Positions 15,931 to 25,403 of a stretch of 64,000 bases of DNA are shown one piece after another (the first letter of the stretch is position 1; every line of letters starts with the position of its first letter). The DNA comes from Candidatus Dormiibacter spiritus. Lineage in GTDB: Bacteria; Chloroflexota; Dormibacteria; Dormibacterales; Dormibacteraceae. The DNA is taken from positions 1 to 64,000 of the forward strand of contig QHBT01000064.1 in NCBI GenBank assembly GCA_003244185.1, given 5' to 3'. The notes beneath the pieces are model-generated. The model did not search any database and was not told the origin of the DNA. It worked only from the letters and a program-made list of their open reading frames with translations. Made by a program: the position numbers and the translations under genes.

Positions 15931-16662
15931 TCAGGTCTTGGTGAGGACGAGCTGGAACTCCAGGGTGACTTCAGGCTGAACAGTGGTTATGGACACCTGG
16001 GGCGGTGAGATGCCGAAGTCAGTCATGTTGAAAGTGGTCGACCCATTGATCTGAGCCTGACTGCCATTCAGCTTTACCAGTGCCGTGACCTGCTCGGCCT
16101 TCGTTACACCGTGAATGGTCAGCTGGCCGGGGACCGTGACGGTCTCCGTACTGCCGCTCGGGAGGCTGGCAGGAAGGTTGACGCTCTGAGCCTGGAAGGT
16201 GGCTTCCGGGTACTGCGACACCGAGAGTGTCCTTGCCACTATGCGGTCCCGCTGCGAGACGTTGAACCCGGCGACCTGGTCGACACTCTGCAGGCTGGCC
16301 AGCTGAGCATTGAACTTGAGGCCCGTGGCCTGCACCCCACTGCCGGCCTCTTGTACGACCAAGCCGCCGGTTACCGAAGTGGTTCGAGCCACTGCCTCAT
16401 GCTGGGAAGACTGCCCGGCGAACTGTTCTTTGACCCGATAGCCCGCCTGCGAGCCGCTGCCCACCGACCAGTTGCCGACCAAGCCTGCGCTGCTGACCGG
16501 ACTTGCGCCGGGCGAACCAGGGGCGGCCGGGGTTGCCGAGGTGAAGGCAAGTGACTTGGGGGTCGTCCGGAGACCTGAGAAGAAGTACGCGTAGGCCGCG
16601 CCCAACCCGACCAGCAGGACGAGGACTACCGCTCCGACTGCCAGCACGATAGGTGGCTTCAT
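15931..16662 (-). CDS. YceI-family protein, membrane-anchored
   Basis: 243 aa. One N-terminal membrane helix (residues about 5-30) is followed by an Ala/Pro/Ser linker and a YceI lipocalin-like beta-barrel: GNWSVGSGSQAGYRVKEQF, the long hairpins with QYPEATFQAQSV, TVPGQLTIHGVTKAE and FNMTDFGISPPQV. YceI proteins bind isoprenoid-like lipids. This one should face the outside of the membrane. It is a monocistronic minus-strand gene between psuK and the MFS porter. Confidence 0.8.
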   Translation of the reverse strand: MKPPIVLAVGAVVLVLLVGLGAAYAYFFSGLRTTPKSLAFTSATPAAPGSPGASPVSSAGLVGNWSVGSGSQAGYRVKEQFAGQSSQHEAVARTTSVTGGLVVQEAGSGVQATGLKFNAQLASLQSVDQVAGFNVSQRDRIVARTLSVSQYPEATFQAQSVNLPASLPSGSTETVTVPGQLTIHGVTKAEQVTALVKLNGSQAQINGSTTFNMTDFGISPPQVSITTVQPEVTLEFQLVLTKT

Positions 16663-16824
16663 AACGTCGTTCCTCCCCTGCTATTGGCCAGACTCCTCCC
16701 CTCCAAGTGAGAAACGATGGTCCGCCAGCCTGGGACATGGCTGAGAAGAACGTTTGCCTTTCCTGGGAATCGGCGGGCTTACCCGCGGTGAGTTCGAGCG
16801 GCAGGTCGTCTTCAGATTTCAGGT

Positions 16825-18264
16825 TCAGGCGGGCAGCGGCTTTGCTTCGGCCTGCTGCTCGAACAGGTGGATGACCTCTTCGACCGACAACCCCTTTGTC
16901 TCCGGGAGAAAGCGAACGATGAAGAGAATTGCAAGCAGGGAGAGACCGGCGAAGCAAACCATCACCCCCGCCAGGCCGATCGCCTGCTGCGCGGCCGGAA
17001 AAACCTGGATCAGGGCGAAGTTCGCCACCCAGTCGATGCTGGCGCCGATCGCCGCTGCCCGGCCGCGGACGGCAGTGGGAAAGACCTCGCCCTGAATGAG
17101 CCAGCCTGTGCCCCCCACCCCTATCGCAAAGCAGGTGATGAAGAGGGCGAACCCGATCATGACCACGACGATCTGGGGCACACCGGCCAGGAAAGCGACG
17201 CCCGCGCCCGCGAGCAGGATGAACACCGCCATGCCCGCGTAGGCGGCGATGGCGAGCGGCTTCCTGCCCACCTTGTCGATGTAGCGAAACGCGAAGAAGG
17301 TCGCCACAACGTTGACAGCGCCCAGAATCGCTGTGACCTGGACGCCGGCGACGGCCGAGGTGACCGCGTCCGAGTGCGGACCCTGGAAGAAGCCGGCCAT
17401 CAGCTTGGGACCGTAGTAGAAGGGGATGTTGATTCCGGTGATCTGCTGGAAGATGAAGAAGACGCAGACCACTATCAGCGCCCGTTTCACACCTGGCGTC
17501 CAGTTGCTCTCCTGCGCATGCTTACCCTCTTCCTCCTCCAGCCGCTCAGCGGTCGCCCGCACCTCCTCCTCGGTGACGTCCATGCCCAGGATGCCGAGCG
17601 CCTTCCGCGTGTCGGCGAAGCGGCCGTGGAGCATCAACCACCTGGGCGATTCAGGCATGCGGGCTCGTAGGGCCAACCCGATCAGGGCGGGGACCGCGCC
17701 CAGGCCGAGCATCAGCCGCCAGTCGACGGTGCCCGCCGCTCCCGGTGCGACCTTCAGGATGATGATGGCGATGATGTAGGAGACCAGGATCCCCACAGTG
17801 ATCATCCACTGCTGGATGATGCTGAGCGAGCCCCTGCGATCGCGAGGCGCGAACTCGCAGATGTAAGCAGTCGCGATGGCGGAATCCGCCCCGATGGCGA
17901 GACCGATGAGCGTGCGTGCAGCGAGCAGCATCTCGATGTTGACCGCAAACGCTGACAGGATCGCCCCCACCGCAAAGATGGCGGCGTCGACGATGAGCAG
18001 GGACTTTCGTCCGAAGCGGTCAGTTAACGGGCCGGCCGCGATCGCGCCCACCGCTGCCCCGATGGAAGCGCCGGCGACGAGATAGCCCTCAGCGAAGTTG
18101 GACAGCTTGTAAGGCAGGAAGCCGAGCGCCGAGCCGATGTTGGCTGTGTCGTATCCGAACAGAAATCCACCGATCGTCGCTAAGAGGCCCAGGTACCAGT
18201 AGAAGGATGTGGCGCCCTGGTTGTCCAGCCTGTCGAGAACGCCGCGGCTCTTACCGTTCGTCAT
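16825..18264 (-). CDS. MFS sugar porter (SP family)
   Basis: 479 aa with 12 predicted membrane helices. Sugar-porter signatures are present: GGFLFGYDTANIG in TM1, GPLTDRFGRKS (motif A), PESPRWLMLHGR after TM6, QQITGINIPFYYGP in TM7, IDKVGRKPL and the terminal PETKGLSVEE. It is predicted to import a hexose, pentose or polyol by proton symport. The substrate is not identifiable, and no catabolic enzyme is adjacent. Confidence 0.9.
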   Translation of the reverse strand: MTNGKSRGVLDRLDNQGATSFYWYLGLLATIGGFLFGYDTANIGSALGFLPYKLSNFAEGYLVAGASIGAAVGAIAAGPLTDRFGRKSLLIVDAAIFAVGAILSAFAVNIEMLLAARTLIGLAIGADSAIATAYICEFAPRDRRGSLSIIQQWMITVGILVSYIIAIIILKVAPGAAGTVDWRLMLGLGAVPALIGLALRARMPESPRWLMLHGRFADTRKALGILGMDVTEEEVRATAERLEEEEGKHAQESNWTPGVKRALIVVCVFFIFQQITGINIPFYYGPKLMAGFFQGPHSDAVTSAVAGVQVTAILGAVNVVATFFAFRYIDKVGRKPLAIAAYAGMAVFILLAGAGVAFLAGVPQIVVVMIGFALFITCFAIGVGGTGWLIQGEVFPTAVRGRAAAIGASIDWVANFALIQVFPAAQQAIGLAGVMVCFAGLSLLAILFIVRFLPETKGLSVEEVIHLFEQQAEAKPLPA

Positions 18265-18391
18265 CGCTCAACTCCCCTTGCTCAAGAGATTCCCGCAGGT
18301 TAACCTACCTCGTGGGCTGATTCGCTGCCACGCCCAACAGGAATCTGACCAGCCGGAGTTGCTTGTGCTAGTTAGATGTTTGAGCGCCGCG

Positions 18392-18910
18392 TCAGGGGTC
18401 GGGCCAGTCCTGCTTGGCGGTGGGGAAGAGGTCCTGCGAAGGTCCCTGGCCGCGCTTGTAGACCAGGAAGCTGCGGCGGTAGGTCATGATCACCTCGCCG
18501 TCCTGGTTCACGCCTCGTGTCTGCACCGCGACTATGCCCGCGTAGGGCCGAGATGTGCTCTCGCGCTTTTCCAGCACGCGGTTCTCGACGTAGATGGTGT
18601 CGCCCGCGAAGACCGGATGGCTCAGCTTGATGTCTGTCATCTCGAGGTTCGCCAGTGCATTCTGACTGACCTCGCTCACCGACATGCCCAGCACCAGCGC
18701 GATTGTGAAGCCGGAGTTGATGAGGATCTTGCCGAAGGGTGTCCGGCCGGCGTAGTGGGCATCGAAGTGGATGGGGTTGCTGTTCATGGTCAGCATGGTG
18801 AGGAAGGCGTTGTCCGCCTCGGTGACAGTTCGGCCCAGGGGAAACTGGTAGACGTCGCCGATCTCGAAGTCCTCGTAGAAGCGGCCCCGCCACCCCTGCC
18901 TCAACGTCAT
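18392..18910 (-). CDS. MaoC-like dehydratase domain protein
   Basis: 172 aa from the ATG at 18910. A hot-dog fold with GRTVTEADNAFLTMLTMNSN, PIHFDAHYAGRTPFGKILIN and HPVFAGDTIYVENRVLEKRE matches MaoC-type (R)-hydratases. The D/N-x-x-x-x-H of the active site is N..PIHFD. The enzyme probably hydrates 2-enoyl-CoA or a branched acyl-CoA (mesaconyl-CoA hydratase-type proteins share this layout). It is divergent from the M20 peptidase, with 57 bases between starts. Confidence 0.8.
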   Translation of the reverse strand: MTLRQGWRGRFYEDFEIGDVYQFPLGRTVTEADNAFLTMLTMNSNPIHFDAHYAGRTPFGKILINSGFTIALVLGMSVSEVSQNALANLEMTDIKLSHPVFAGDTIYVENRVLEKRESTSRPYAGIVAVQTRGVNQDGEVIMTYRRSFLVYKRGQGPSQDLFPTAKQDWPDP

Positions 18911-18967
18911 CTCTGCGATGCTAACGTCATCGTGCCGAACGCCAACGCGCGCACAGTGACCGAGCAG

Positions 18968-20254
18968 ATGAAGGCTGAAGACGAAGTCGTGGACCTCTGC
19001 CGGGAACTGCTCCGATTCGACACCTCCAACCCGACCAGCAATGAGCAGGCGGCGGCCGATTGGGTGGCTGAGAAACTTCGCGAGGTTGGGCTCCAGCCCG
19101 AGCTGCTGGCCGCAGAACCTGGCCGGACGAACGTCGTGGCTCGCCTGCCCGGCGCGGATCGGGAGCGGCCGGGCTTGGTCGCCCACTCTCATCTCGACGT
19201 GGTTCCGGCAGTGGCGACCGATTGGCGGCAGCCGCCCTTCGCCGGGGTCATCGCCGACGGCGAACTCTGGGGGCGGGGCGCTCTGGACATGAAGAGCTCC
19301 GGCGCGATGTACCTGGCTGCCGTGCGCGCCTACGCGCGCTCGGGCCGCCGGCCGGCGCGCGACGTGGTGATCGCGTTCACCGCCGACGAGGAGGCCGGCA
19401 GCCGGCTCGGCATGGCCTGGCTCGTGAAGGACCAGCCACGGCTGTTCCAGAACTGCAGCGAGGCAGTCAGCGAGATCGGGGGCTTCAGCGTCAGCCTGGC
19501 CGGCGACCAGCGGCTCTACCCCATCCAGACGGCGGAGAAGGGAGGGCTCCAGCTTGTGCTGCGAGCGTCGGGCCGGGCGGGGCATGCTTCGATCCTGAAC
19601 GCCGACAACCCCATTCCCCGGCTCTGCGCCGCCGTCGCCCGCCTCACCGAGACTGTGCAGCCACTGCTGTACATCGAGGCCAGCCGGTCGTTCCTCAAGG
19701 GCGTCGCGGAACTTCTGGGCGAGCCGTTCGACGAAGCCCGGCCCGAGCTGCTGACCAGGCACCTGGAAAGCCTCGGCCCGATGGTCGAGTCCTCGCTGCG
19801 CAACACCATTCAAGCGACGATTTTCAATGCCGGCTACAAGAACAATGTGGTGCCGGGCGAGGCCGCTGTGCGGCTGGACTGCCGGGTGGTGCCCGGTCAC
19901 CGGGCGGGAGTGGTGGAAGAGATTGACCGCATAGCCGGGCCCGGCATAACTGTTGAGGTGGAGATGGCGGGCGATGGCGTCGAGGTCCCTTACCAGGGCC
20001 GGACCTTCGAGGCCATGCAAGAGGCCCTGCGCAGCGAAGATCCCGGGGCAGTCATCCTGCCCTACTGCATGTCTGGCGGCACCGATGGTCGCTTCCTGGC
20101 TCAGATCGGGATCCACTCATTCGGCTTCTCGCCCCTGCGCCTGCCGGAGGGCTTCGACTTCACAGGCCTGATTCACTCAGCCGACGAGAGGGTGCCCGTG
20201 GAGGGACTTCGCTTCGGCGCCCGGGTTGTTGACCGCTTTCTGGCAGTGGCCTGA
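18968..20254 (+). CDS. M20/M28-type zinc peptidase
   Basis: 428 aa from the ATG at 18968; GTGs at 18956 and further upstream are alternatives, and anything before 18910 would overlap the divergent MaoC gene. Metal-site motifs: AHSHLDVVP (His-Asp), GRGALDMKSSGAM (bridging Asp), FTADEEAGSRLG (catalytic and ligand Glu), and a C-terminal GGTDGRF with the last His in IHSFGF. The dimerisation lid sits at about residues 195-320. The family includes ArgE/DapE/carboxypeptidase-like amidohydrolases. The substrate is unknown. Confidence 0.85.
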   Translation: MKAEDEVVDLCRELLRFDTSNPTSNEQAAADWVAEKLREVGLQPELLAAEPGRTNVVARLPGADRERPGLVAHSHLDVVPAVATDWRQPPFAGVIADGELWGRGALDMKSSGAMYLAAVRAYARSGRRPARDVVIAFTADEEAGSRLGMAWLVKDQPRLFQNCSEAVSEIGGFSVSLAGDQRLYPIQTAEKGGLQLVLRASGRAGHASILNADNPIPRLCAAVARLTETVQPLLYIEASRSFLKGVAELLGEPFDEARPELLTRHLESLGPMVESSLRNTIQATIFNAGYKNNVVPGEAAVRLDCRVVPGHRAGVVEEIDRIAGPGITVEVEMAGDGVEVPYQGRTFEAMQEALRSEDPGAVILPYCMSGGTDGRFLAQIGIHSFGFSPLRLPEGFDFTGLIHSADERVPVEGLRFGARVVDRFLAVA

Positions 20255-20280
20255 CTGCGGGAGTCTGACTTCACATCTCG

Positions 20281-22407
20281 ATGGGTTTGCGAAGAGGCTT
20301 TCTGGCGCACAATTCGGGTCGCTTGAACACGCAACGCGGCCCCTGGGCCGGGCGGGAAACGAGGCTGAGCGCGATCGAGATCGATCGCACCAGCGCGCTC
20401 CTCAGCCTGCTGCTCGCGGGGGCGATAGTGCTGCCAGCGCTCCTCTTTCGCAGTCAGCGAATCCAGCTCGACTGGTTCGTCCCGGTCGCCGACGTGGTGG
20501 CGATCGGCTGCCTTGTCATCTGCCTCGTAATGGCAGCGCTGGACGCCTTGCTGCGCCGCGAGACACGTTCTCTGCCCATCCTCGCCCTCTCGATGGCGCT
20601 GGGACTGCTCTGGATCAGCCACTTCCTGGCCTTCCCAGGCACGCTTCCGGGCAACAACGTGGCCCTCAAGAGTCAAATCGCGGCTTGGATCTTCCTGACC
20701 GTCAACCTCCTGACGCCAGCATTCCTGGCGGTGACCTTCCTCTACAGGTCCCGCCCGCTGCGCTCCAATCCTCTGAGCGCTGTGGTCAGAGCCACGGCTG
20801 CCGGCGCCGCTGTCGGCCTCGGCGCCTGCTTCCTTGACGTCCTGCTGGCGGCTTCCCCAATCACCAGGGTGGTGATGTCCGACTCCTTCACGCCGCTCGC
20901 TTCGCTGCTGGGAGCGGCCGGCCTGGTGCCGGTGATATTCGCCTTGGGACTATTCTTGACCGGTCACCACGGTGATGAGCGCGTCGTCAACGGCGTGGTT
21001 GCAGCCTTGGTCTACGCTGGCGCGGCGGCCTCCGTCATGGTTTTCGTGCCTGGGCGGTTCACTACCCTGTGGTACGGCGTGCACACACTGCCGGCGCTGG
21101 TGGCGGCTGCCCTGCTCACAGGCGAGCTGGCGCTCTACGAGCGGTCGGCCCGGCTGGGTGTCGCCACCGCCGAGCGCCTGGCGATAGGCGTTGCAGCCGC
21201 CTCGGACCTCGGTCGGTCGCTGGAGGCGCAGCAGGTGGCGGCCCGGGTACTCGGGCATTCTGTGCGAGCGCTGGACGTTCAGGGCGGCTTCGTCGGGCTT
21301 CTCCGAGGAGACGTCATCGAAGTCCGCGCGGCCGAGGGCCGCCCCGGCGAGGTTCCGGTGCCTGGAACTGACCTGCCGGTGGCTGGCAGCTCGTTTCTGG
21401 CCCAGACGATCGCCGCGGCGGGGCCTGTCATCTTCAACGATGCGCCCGATTGGCCCGGCGCCGCCGAAGGGCAGGCGAGGTCGCTCAGAGTGCTGAGCGC
21501 TCCCCTCTCGATCTCCGACCGCGTCATTGGGGTTCTTGCCCTCTGCCGGGGTGACCGCTTCCAATCCGCGGACCTGGAGACGATGGCGATCCTCGCCAGT
21601 CTGGCTGCCCTGGCGCTGCAAAATGCGACGCTCTATGAAGCGAGCCAGGAGGCCAGCCAGTCCAAGGACACTTTCCTCAACATGACCGCCCATGAACTCC
21701 GTACGCCGCTGGCGGTGGTCACCGGGTACCTGTCGATGCTCACGACTGGTGATTTCGGCGCCCCGCCGCCCAGCTGGGCGAGGCCGATATCGATCCTGCA
21801 GGCCAAGGTCACAGAGCTTGCCCGGCTGGTTGAAGGCGTGATCGCGGCCAGCAAGCTGGAGGCCAACATGCTGGCTCCCCTGAGCCAGCCCGTCAACCTC
21901 TCTGACTGCGTCAATGCGGCTGTCGAACGCGCCCTGCCAGCCGCCTCCATGCGGGGTGGCCGGGTCCGCTTCGAGGACCCGGAGGAGGTCGTGCTGGTCG
22001 ATGGGGACCTCGAGTTCGTGGGTCGCATCCTGGACAACCTGATCATGAACGGGCTCAATTACTCGAGCGGCAAACCGGAGGTTCAACTGCTGCTCCAGCA
22101 GGAGGGCGAGTGCGTGCAGCTAATGGTCAGTGACAGGGGCGTCGGGGTGCCTGAGGAGGAGCGCGAGACAATCTTCGAGCGCTTCACCCGGATCGACCAC
22201 TCGGAGCTCGGCTACCCACCGGGAACAGGACTCGGCCTCTACTTGAGCCGCTCGCTGGCTGAGAAGATGGGCGGCCGATTGGAGCTGCAGCAGAGCGCAG
22301 CCGGAGAAGGGTCCATCTTCTGCCTGACGCTTCGCCGGCGGGAACGGGAACACGACTCCAACTCAGCAGCTGCGGCTGCCCCGAGAACAGCTACTCCGGT
22401 TCGTTGA
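20281..22407 (+). CDS. Membrane sensor histidine kinase with GAF domain
   Basis: 708 aa. About eight N-terminal membrane helices (residues 35-290) are followed by a GAF domain (about 300-450). Next comes HisKA with FLNMTAHELRTPLAVVTGYL (phospho-acceptor His about 471). The HATPase_c domain has an N-box NLIMNGLNYS, G1 DRGVGVPEEE, F-box IFERF and G2 GTGLGLYLS. All kinase motifs are intact. No response regulator is adjacent (orphan). The kinase core resembles that of the kinase at 42322-43452. The 3' end overlaps the convergent alpha-glucosidase gene by 17 bases. Confidence 0.88.
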   Translation: MGLRRGFLAHNSGRLNTQRGPWAGRETRLSAIEIDRTSALLSLLLAGAIVLPALLFRSQRIQLDWFVPVADVVAIGCLVICLVMAALDALLRRETRSLPILALSMALGLLWISHFLAFPGTLPGNNVALKSQIAAWIFLTVNLLTPAFLAVTFLYRSRPLRSNPLSAVVRATAAGAAVGLGACFLDVLLAASPITRVVMSDSFTPLASLLGAAGLVPVIFALGLFLTGHHGDERVVNGVVAALVYAGAAASVMVFVPGRFTTLWYGVHTLPALVAAALLTGELALYERSARLGVATAERLAIGVAAASDLGRSLEAQQVAARVLGHSVRALDVQGGFVGLLRGDVIEVRAAEGRPGEVPVPGTDLPVAGSSFLAQTIAAAGPVIFNDAPDWPGAAEGQARSLRVLSAPLSISDRVIGVLALCRGDRFQSADLETMAILASLAALALQNATLYEASQEASQSKDTFLNMTAHELRTPLAVVTGYLSMLTTGDFGAPPPSWARPISILQAKVTELARLVEGVIAASKLEANMLAPLSQPVNLSDCVNAAVERALPAASMRGGRVRFEDPEEVVLVDGDLEFVGRILDNLIMNGLNYSSGKPEVQLLLQQEGECVQLMVSDRGVGVPEEERETIFERFTRIDHSELGYPPGTGLGLYLSRSLAEKMGGRLELQQSAAGEGSIFCLTLRRREREHDSNSAAAAAPRTATPVR

Positions 22408-23839
22408 CGCGAGCTTCCAACCGCCCGAAGTCCAGCTGGACCACAACTTCACCGCGCCTGTAGCGCCAGACCCCGGTGGGGGCGGCCAGCGGTTCATAAC
22501 CACCCTCAAGCCGACCCTTGACCCGGATCAGCTCGCGGGTGAGGTTCAATACCGAGCCTGGCTTCTGCCGCTGGACCTCAACGTTGATCAGCGGGTCGGG
22601 CTCAAGCGGTAGCCAGGGTTCGCCGCTGGTAAACCCGCCCTTCGCCTCGGCGTTCCAGCGCATGGGCGTGCGCTGTGGGTCGCGGCTGGGGGTTGCGCAG
22701 TCACGTACGCTTTCATCCGGCACCTGACCATCCCGCAACCCAATCTCATCTCCCTGGTAGAGCACTGTGGCGCCAGGCAGCGTGAGCAGCATCGTCAGCG
22801 CCAGGCGAACCCGTCGCTCGTCGCCCTCAGCCCAGCGCGTCGCCAGGCGGGAGACATCGTGGTTGGAACCATGCCAGACAGCTTCCGCCGACTCTGGCAG
22901 TACAGCAAGAGAGCGCTCCACGGTTGTCCGTAGAGCGTCCATCTCGAACGGTCTGAAGACCAGCATGAAGTTGAGCGCCAGCTGCAGCTCGTCGTCCCGA
23001 CCGTGATACGCAGCCCACTCCTCGGCGTCGAAGAGGTGCACCTCGCCCATCAGCAGCCGCTCCGGCACGTACGCCTTCGCGATCTCGCGCCAGCGTCGAT
23101 AGATCTCATGCACCTCCGGCTGCCGGGCGCTGTAGCGATTGCTCAGGCCGGCCAGCTGCTGCCAGGGCGGGTCCTGCTCGGTCGCGGCCGGATTGTCCCG
23201 TAGTCGCCGATCCTTGACCAGCGCGTGCGCCACGTCGATGCGGAAACCGGCGACGCCCCGATCGAACCAGTACTGAAGGATCAGTTCGAACTCCCGCTGG
23301 ACGGCTGGGTTCCACCAGTCGAGGTCAGGCTGCCCTGGCAGGAAGTTGTGCAGATAGTATCTGCCGGTTGCTTCATCCCTGGTCCAGGCAGGCCCCCCGA
23401 ACGCAGCCAGCCAATTGTTGGGCCTGTCAGTCCAGACGTAGCGGGTCAAGCGCAGCTCGGGATCGCGGAACCAAGGGTGCTGGTCGGAAGTGTGGTTCGG
23501 CACCAGATCGAGCAGCACCTTGATGTTTCGACCGGCTGCCTCGGCGATCAGAAGGTCCAGATCGGCCAGGCTGCCGTAAGCAGGGTCGACCCGGTAGTAG
23601 TCCGCCACGTCATAGCCGAAGTCGCGGTTGGGCGAGACCATGATGGGGCTCAGCCAGATCGCGTCCACACCGAGCCACTGCAGGTATTCAAGCCGGCTCC
23701 GAATGCCCGGCAGATCACCTATGCCGTCAGCGTTCGAGTCGAGGAATGAGCGCACGTAGATGTGGTAGATGACGGCGTTGCGCCACCACCGCTCCCTAAC
23801 TGTCGCTGGCCTGGAGGGCGCCAACGGTTTGCTGCTCAC
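22391..23839 (-). CDS. GH13 alpha-glucosidase (oligo-1,6-glucosidase/trehalose-hydrolase subfamily)
   Basis: 482 aa. The (beta/alpha)8 barrel motifs run in order: YHIYVRSFLDSNADGIGDL, DLVPNHTSD (region I), GFRIDVAHA (nucleophile Asp), LLMGEVHLF (acid/base Glu) and GSNHDVSR (third Asp). No signal peptide, so it acts on imported oligosaccharides in the cytosol. The C-terminal beta domain is short. Exact linkage specificity cannot be fixed from sequence. It is transcribed away from the bactofilin gene start region. Confidence 0.88.
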   Translation of the reverse strand: MSSKPLAPSRPATVRERWWRNAVIYHIYVRSFLDSNADGIGDLPGIRSRLEYLQWLGVDAIWLSPIMVSPNRDFGYDVADYYRVDPAYGSLADLDLLIAEAAGRNIKVLLDLVPNHTSDQHPWFRDPELRLTRYVWTDRPNNWLAAFGGPAWTRDEATGRYYLHNFLPGQPDLDWWNPAVQREFELILQYWFDRGVAGFRIDVAHALVKDRRLRDNPAATEQDPPWQQLAGLSNRYSARQPEVHEIYRRWREIAKAYVPERLLMGEVHLFDAEEWAAYHGRDDELQLALNFMLVFRPFEMDALRTTVERSLAVLPESAEAVWHGSNHDVSRLATRWAEGDERRVRLALTMLLTLPGATVLYQGDEIGLRDGQVPDESVRDCATPSRDPQRTPMRWNAEAKGGFTSGEPWLPLEPDPLINVEVQRQKPGSVLNLTRELIRVKGRLEGGYEPLAAPTGVWRYRRGEVVVQLDFGRLEARVNEPE

Positions 23840-23877
23840 GGCCGTACCTGCCGACGATCAGGCCGCGCGCGGCGATT

Positions 23878-24285
23878 TCAGCCTGAGCTGGGCCGCTCCA
23901 TCGTGACGTTGCCGTTGAGGACGGCACCATCTTCTATGACCAGGCGCGCAACTCGAACATTGCCGTTGATGATGCCGGAGCCCGACACCTGAAGACGTTC
24001 CCGAACGGCGGCTTCGCCCTCGAAGTTGCCCCGGACTGTCAGATTTCGGCTCTCCAGCCTCACCTTGGCGTTGGCATCAGCGTCTACTGTGCAGTCCCCC
24101 CCGAGCGTCGCTTCGCCTTCGAGCAGGCCCTGCACCCGCAGGTCACCGTGGTATACGAGCTTGCCGACCAGCTGATCCTCCGGGCCGAGTGTGATGCTGC
24201 CACCCGCCGGCTCAGCGCGGATCTTCGACCCGCGGCTGTGGCCAGTCGCCTCGTCAGTCGCCATGATTCCCTCAGTGTCTACCAT
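23878..24285 (-). CDS. Bactofilin-family polymer-forming protein
   Basis: 135 aa. The repeated short strands with hydrophobic/Gly spacing (LVGKLVYHGDLRVQGLLEGE, LTVRGNFEGEAAVRERLQVS, GIINGNVRVARLVIEDGAVL) form the right-handed beta-helix of bactofilins, which polymerise into cytoskeletal filaments without nucleotide. The N-terminal ~30 residues are disordered. An internal ATG at 24264 is another possible start. It lies 38 bases from the alpha-glucosidase start on the same strand, upstream of it. Confidence 0.85.
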   Translation of the reverse strand: MVDTEGIMATDEATGHSRGSKIRAEPAGGSITLGPEDQLVGKLVYHGDLRVQGLLEGEATLGGDCTVDADANAKVRLESRNLTVRGNFEGEAAVRERLQVSGSGIINGNVRVARLVIEDGAVLNGNVTMERPSSG

Positions 24286-24512
24286 TTGTCTCTCTCCTGG
24301 ATGCCGCGTGCCACAAAGCGGGCCGCTTCAGCAAGCTTGGGGCGGCGCCAACCATAATGGGCGCTTCGGCGGCGATAGTTCTCCCAGCCGCCTCGGGGCG
24401 GCCGACTAGCATCCTACTGGAGGACGGGGTTGCTGCTCTTCCAGTGTTGAAAGGGCAGATTGTTGAAGGCAGCCGAGGGCTGCCGCTCGGGGCGAAAGAG
24501 GCGGAAGAGTGA

Positions 24513-25400
24513 TTGGAAGCACGGGAACTGGACACTAACTTGCAGGCACCAGCTGTGGGCAGCCGGAACAGTCCGCGCCCCGGAGCGGCGGTGGCCGAGT
24601 TCTTCGACTCCTGCGCCGAGTCGTACGAGGACTGGGCGGCGGGGCTACGACCACGAGTGGCCACCCGGCTGCTGGAGCTCGTGAAGCCTGAGCCCGGCGC
24701 GATCTGCCTGGATGTCGGCTGCGGCACGGGACTGGTCGCCAAGCCGCTGGGGAATCTGGTGGCACCCGAGGGACACGTGATAGGCATCGACATCTCGGCC
24801 GGCATGCTCGAATTGGCTCGCGGTGGGGCGCCTGGAAACCTGAACTATCAGCGGCTCAGCGCCGAGCCCGACCTCTGCTTTCGCGATGCCAGCTTCGATC
24901 TGGTGACCTTCGGCGACTCGCTCGCCTACCTCCGTGATCCCTACAGGTCGCTGAGCGAGGCGCGTCGCGTGCTGCGGCCAAGCGGCCGGATCGGCATCTC
25001 AGTCCATCGCCGATCGCTGGATACGCTGGCCCAGCAGGTCTTCTTCGGGGTGCTGGACGAGTTCGCGGGAGAGCAGCCCATCGCCCTCCGCCAGCCGCGC
25101 AACCAGCGCTCCCTGCTGGGCGAGGCCGGGGTGCTGAACGGCATGCTGGAGGATGTGGGATTCACCGAGATGACTGAGACGACTTTCGTCACAGGCGGCC
25201 GCGTTCGCTCTGCGGCCGAGTGGCTGCACATGATGGCCGGGGCGGGCCCCCGCCCGTACGCGCTCCTCCACAGCCTCGGCCTCCACTTTCGCCAGCGAAT
25301 CCTCCAGGCCGTCCAGTCTGAGATGAGCCGGCTGGGCGAGGATGCCTTCCATTACCACCTCGCCTACACCATCGTGGCCGCCACAGCTGCGCGGGGCTGA
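24513..25400 (+). CDS. Class I SAM-dependent methyltransferase
   Basis: 295 aa from the TTG at 24513. Motif I ICLDVGCGTGLVA, the acidic GIDISAGML after strand 2, and FDLVTFGDSLAYL plus RVLRPSGRIGISVHR give a complete Methyltransf_11-type Rossmann fold. The C-terminal 110 residues are helical with no assigned domain. Substrate unknown. The AlgH gene starts 3 bases after its stop, so the two are probably co-translated. Confidence 0.8.
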   Translation: MEARELDTNLQAPAVGSRNSPRPGAAVAEFFDSCAESYEDWAAGLRPRVATRLLELVKPEPGAICLDVGCGTGLVAKPLGNLVAPEGHVIGIDISAGMLELARGGAPGNLNYQRLSAEPDLCFRDASFDLVTFGDSLAYLRDPYRSLSEARRVLRPSGRIGISVHRRSLDTLAQQVFFGVLDEFAGEQPIALRQPRNQRSLLGEAGVLNGMLEDVGFTEMTETTFVTGGRVRSAAEWLHMMAGAGPRPYALLHSLGLHFRQRILQAVQSEMSRLGEDAFHYHLAYTIVAATAARG

Positions 25401-25403
25401 CGA

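Noticed and set aside
18209-18967. Upstream 250 residues of the M20 frame
   Set aside because: This stretch is antisense to the MaoC gene, and M20 homology begins only after 18968.
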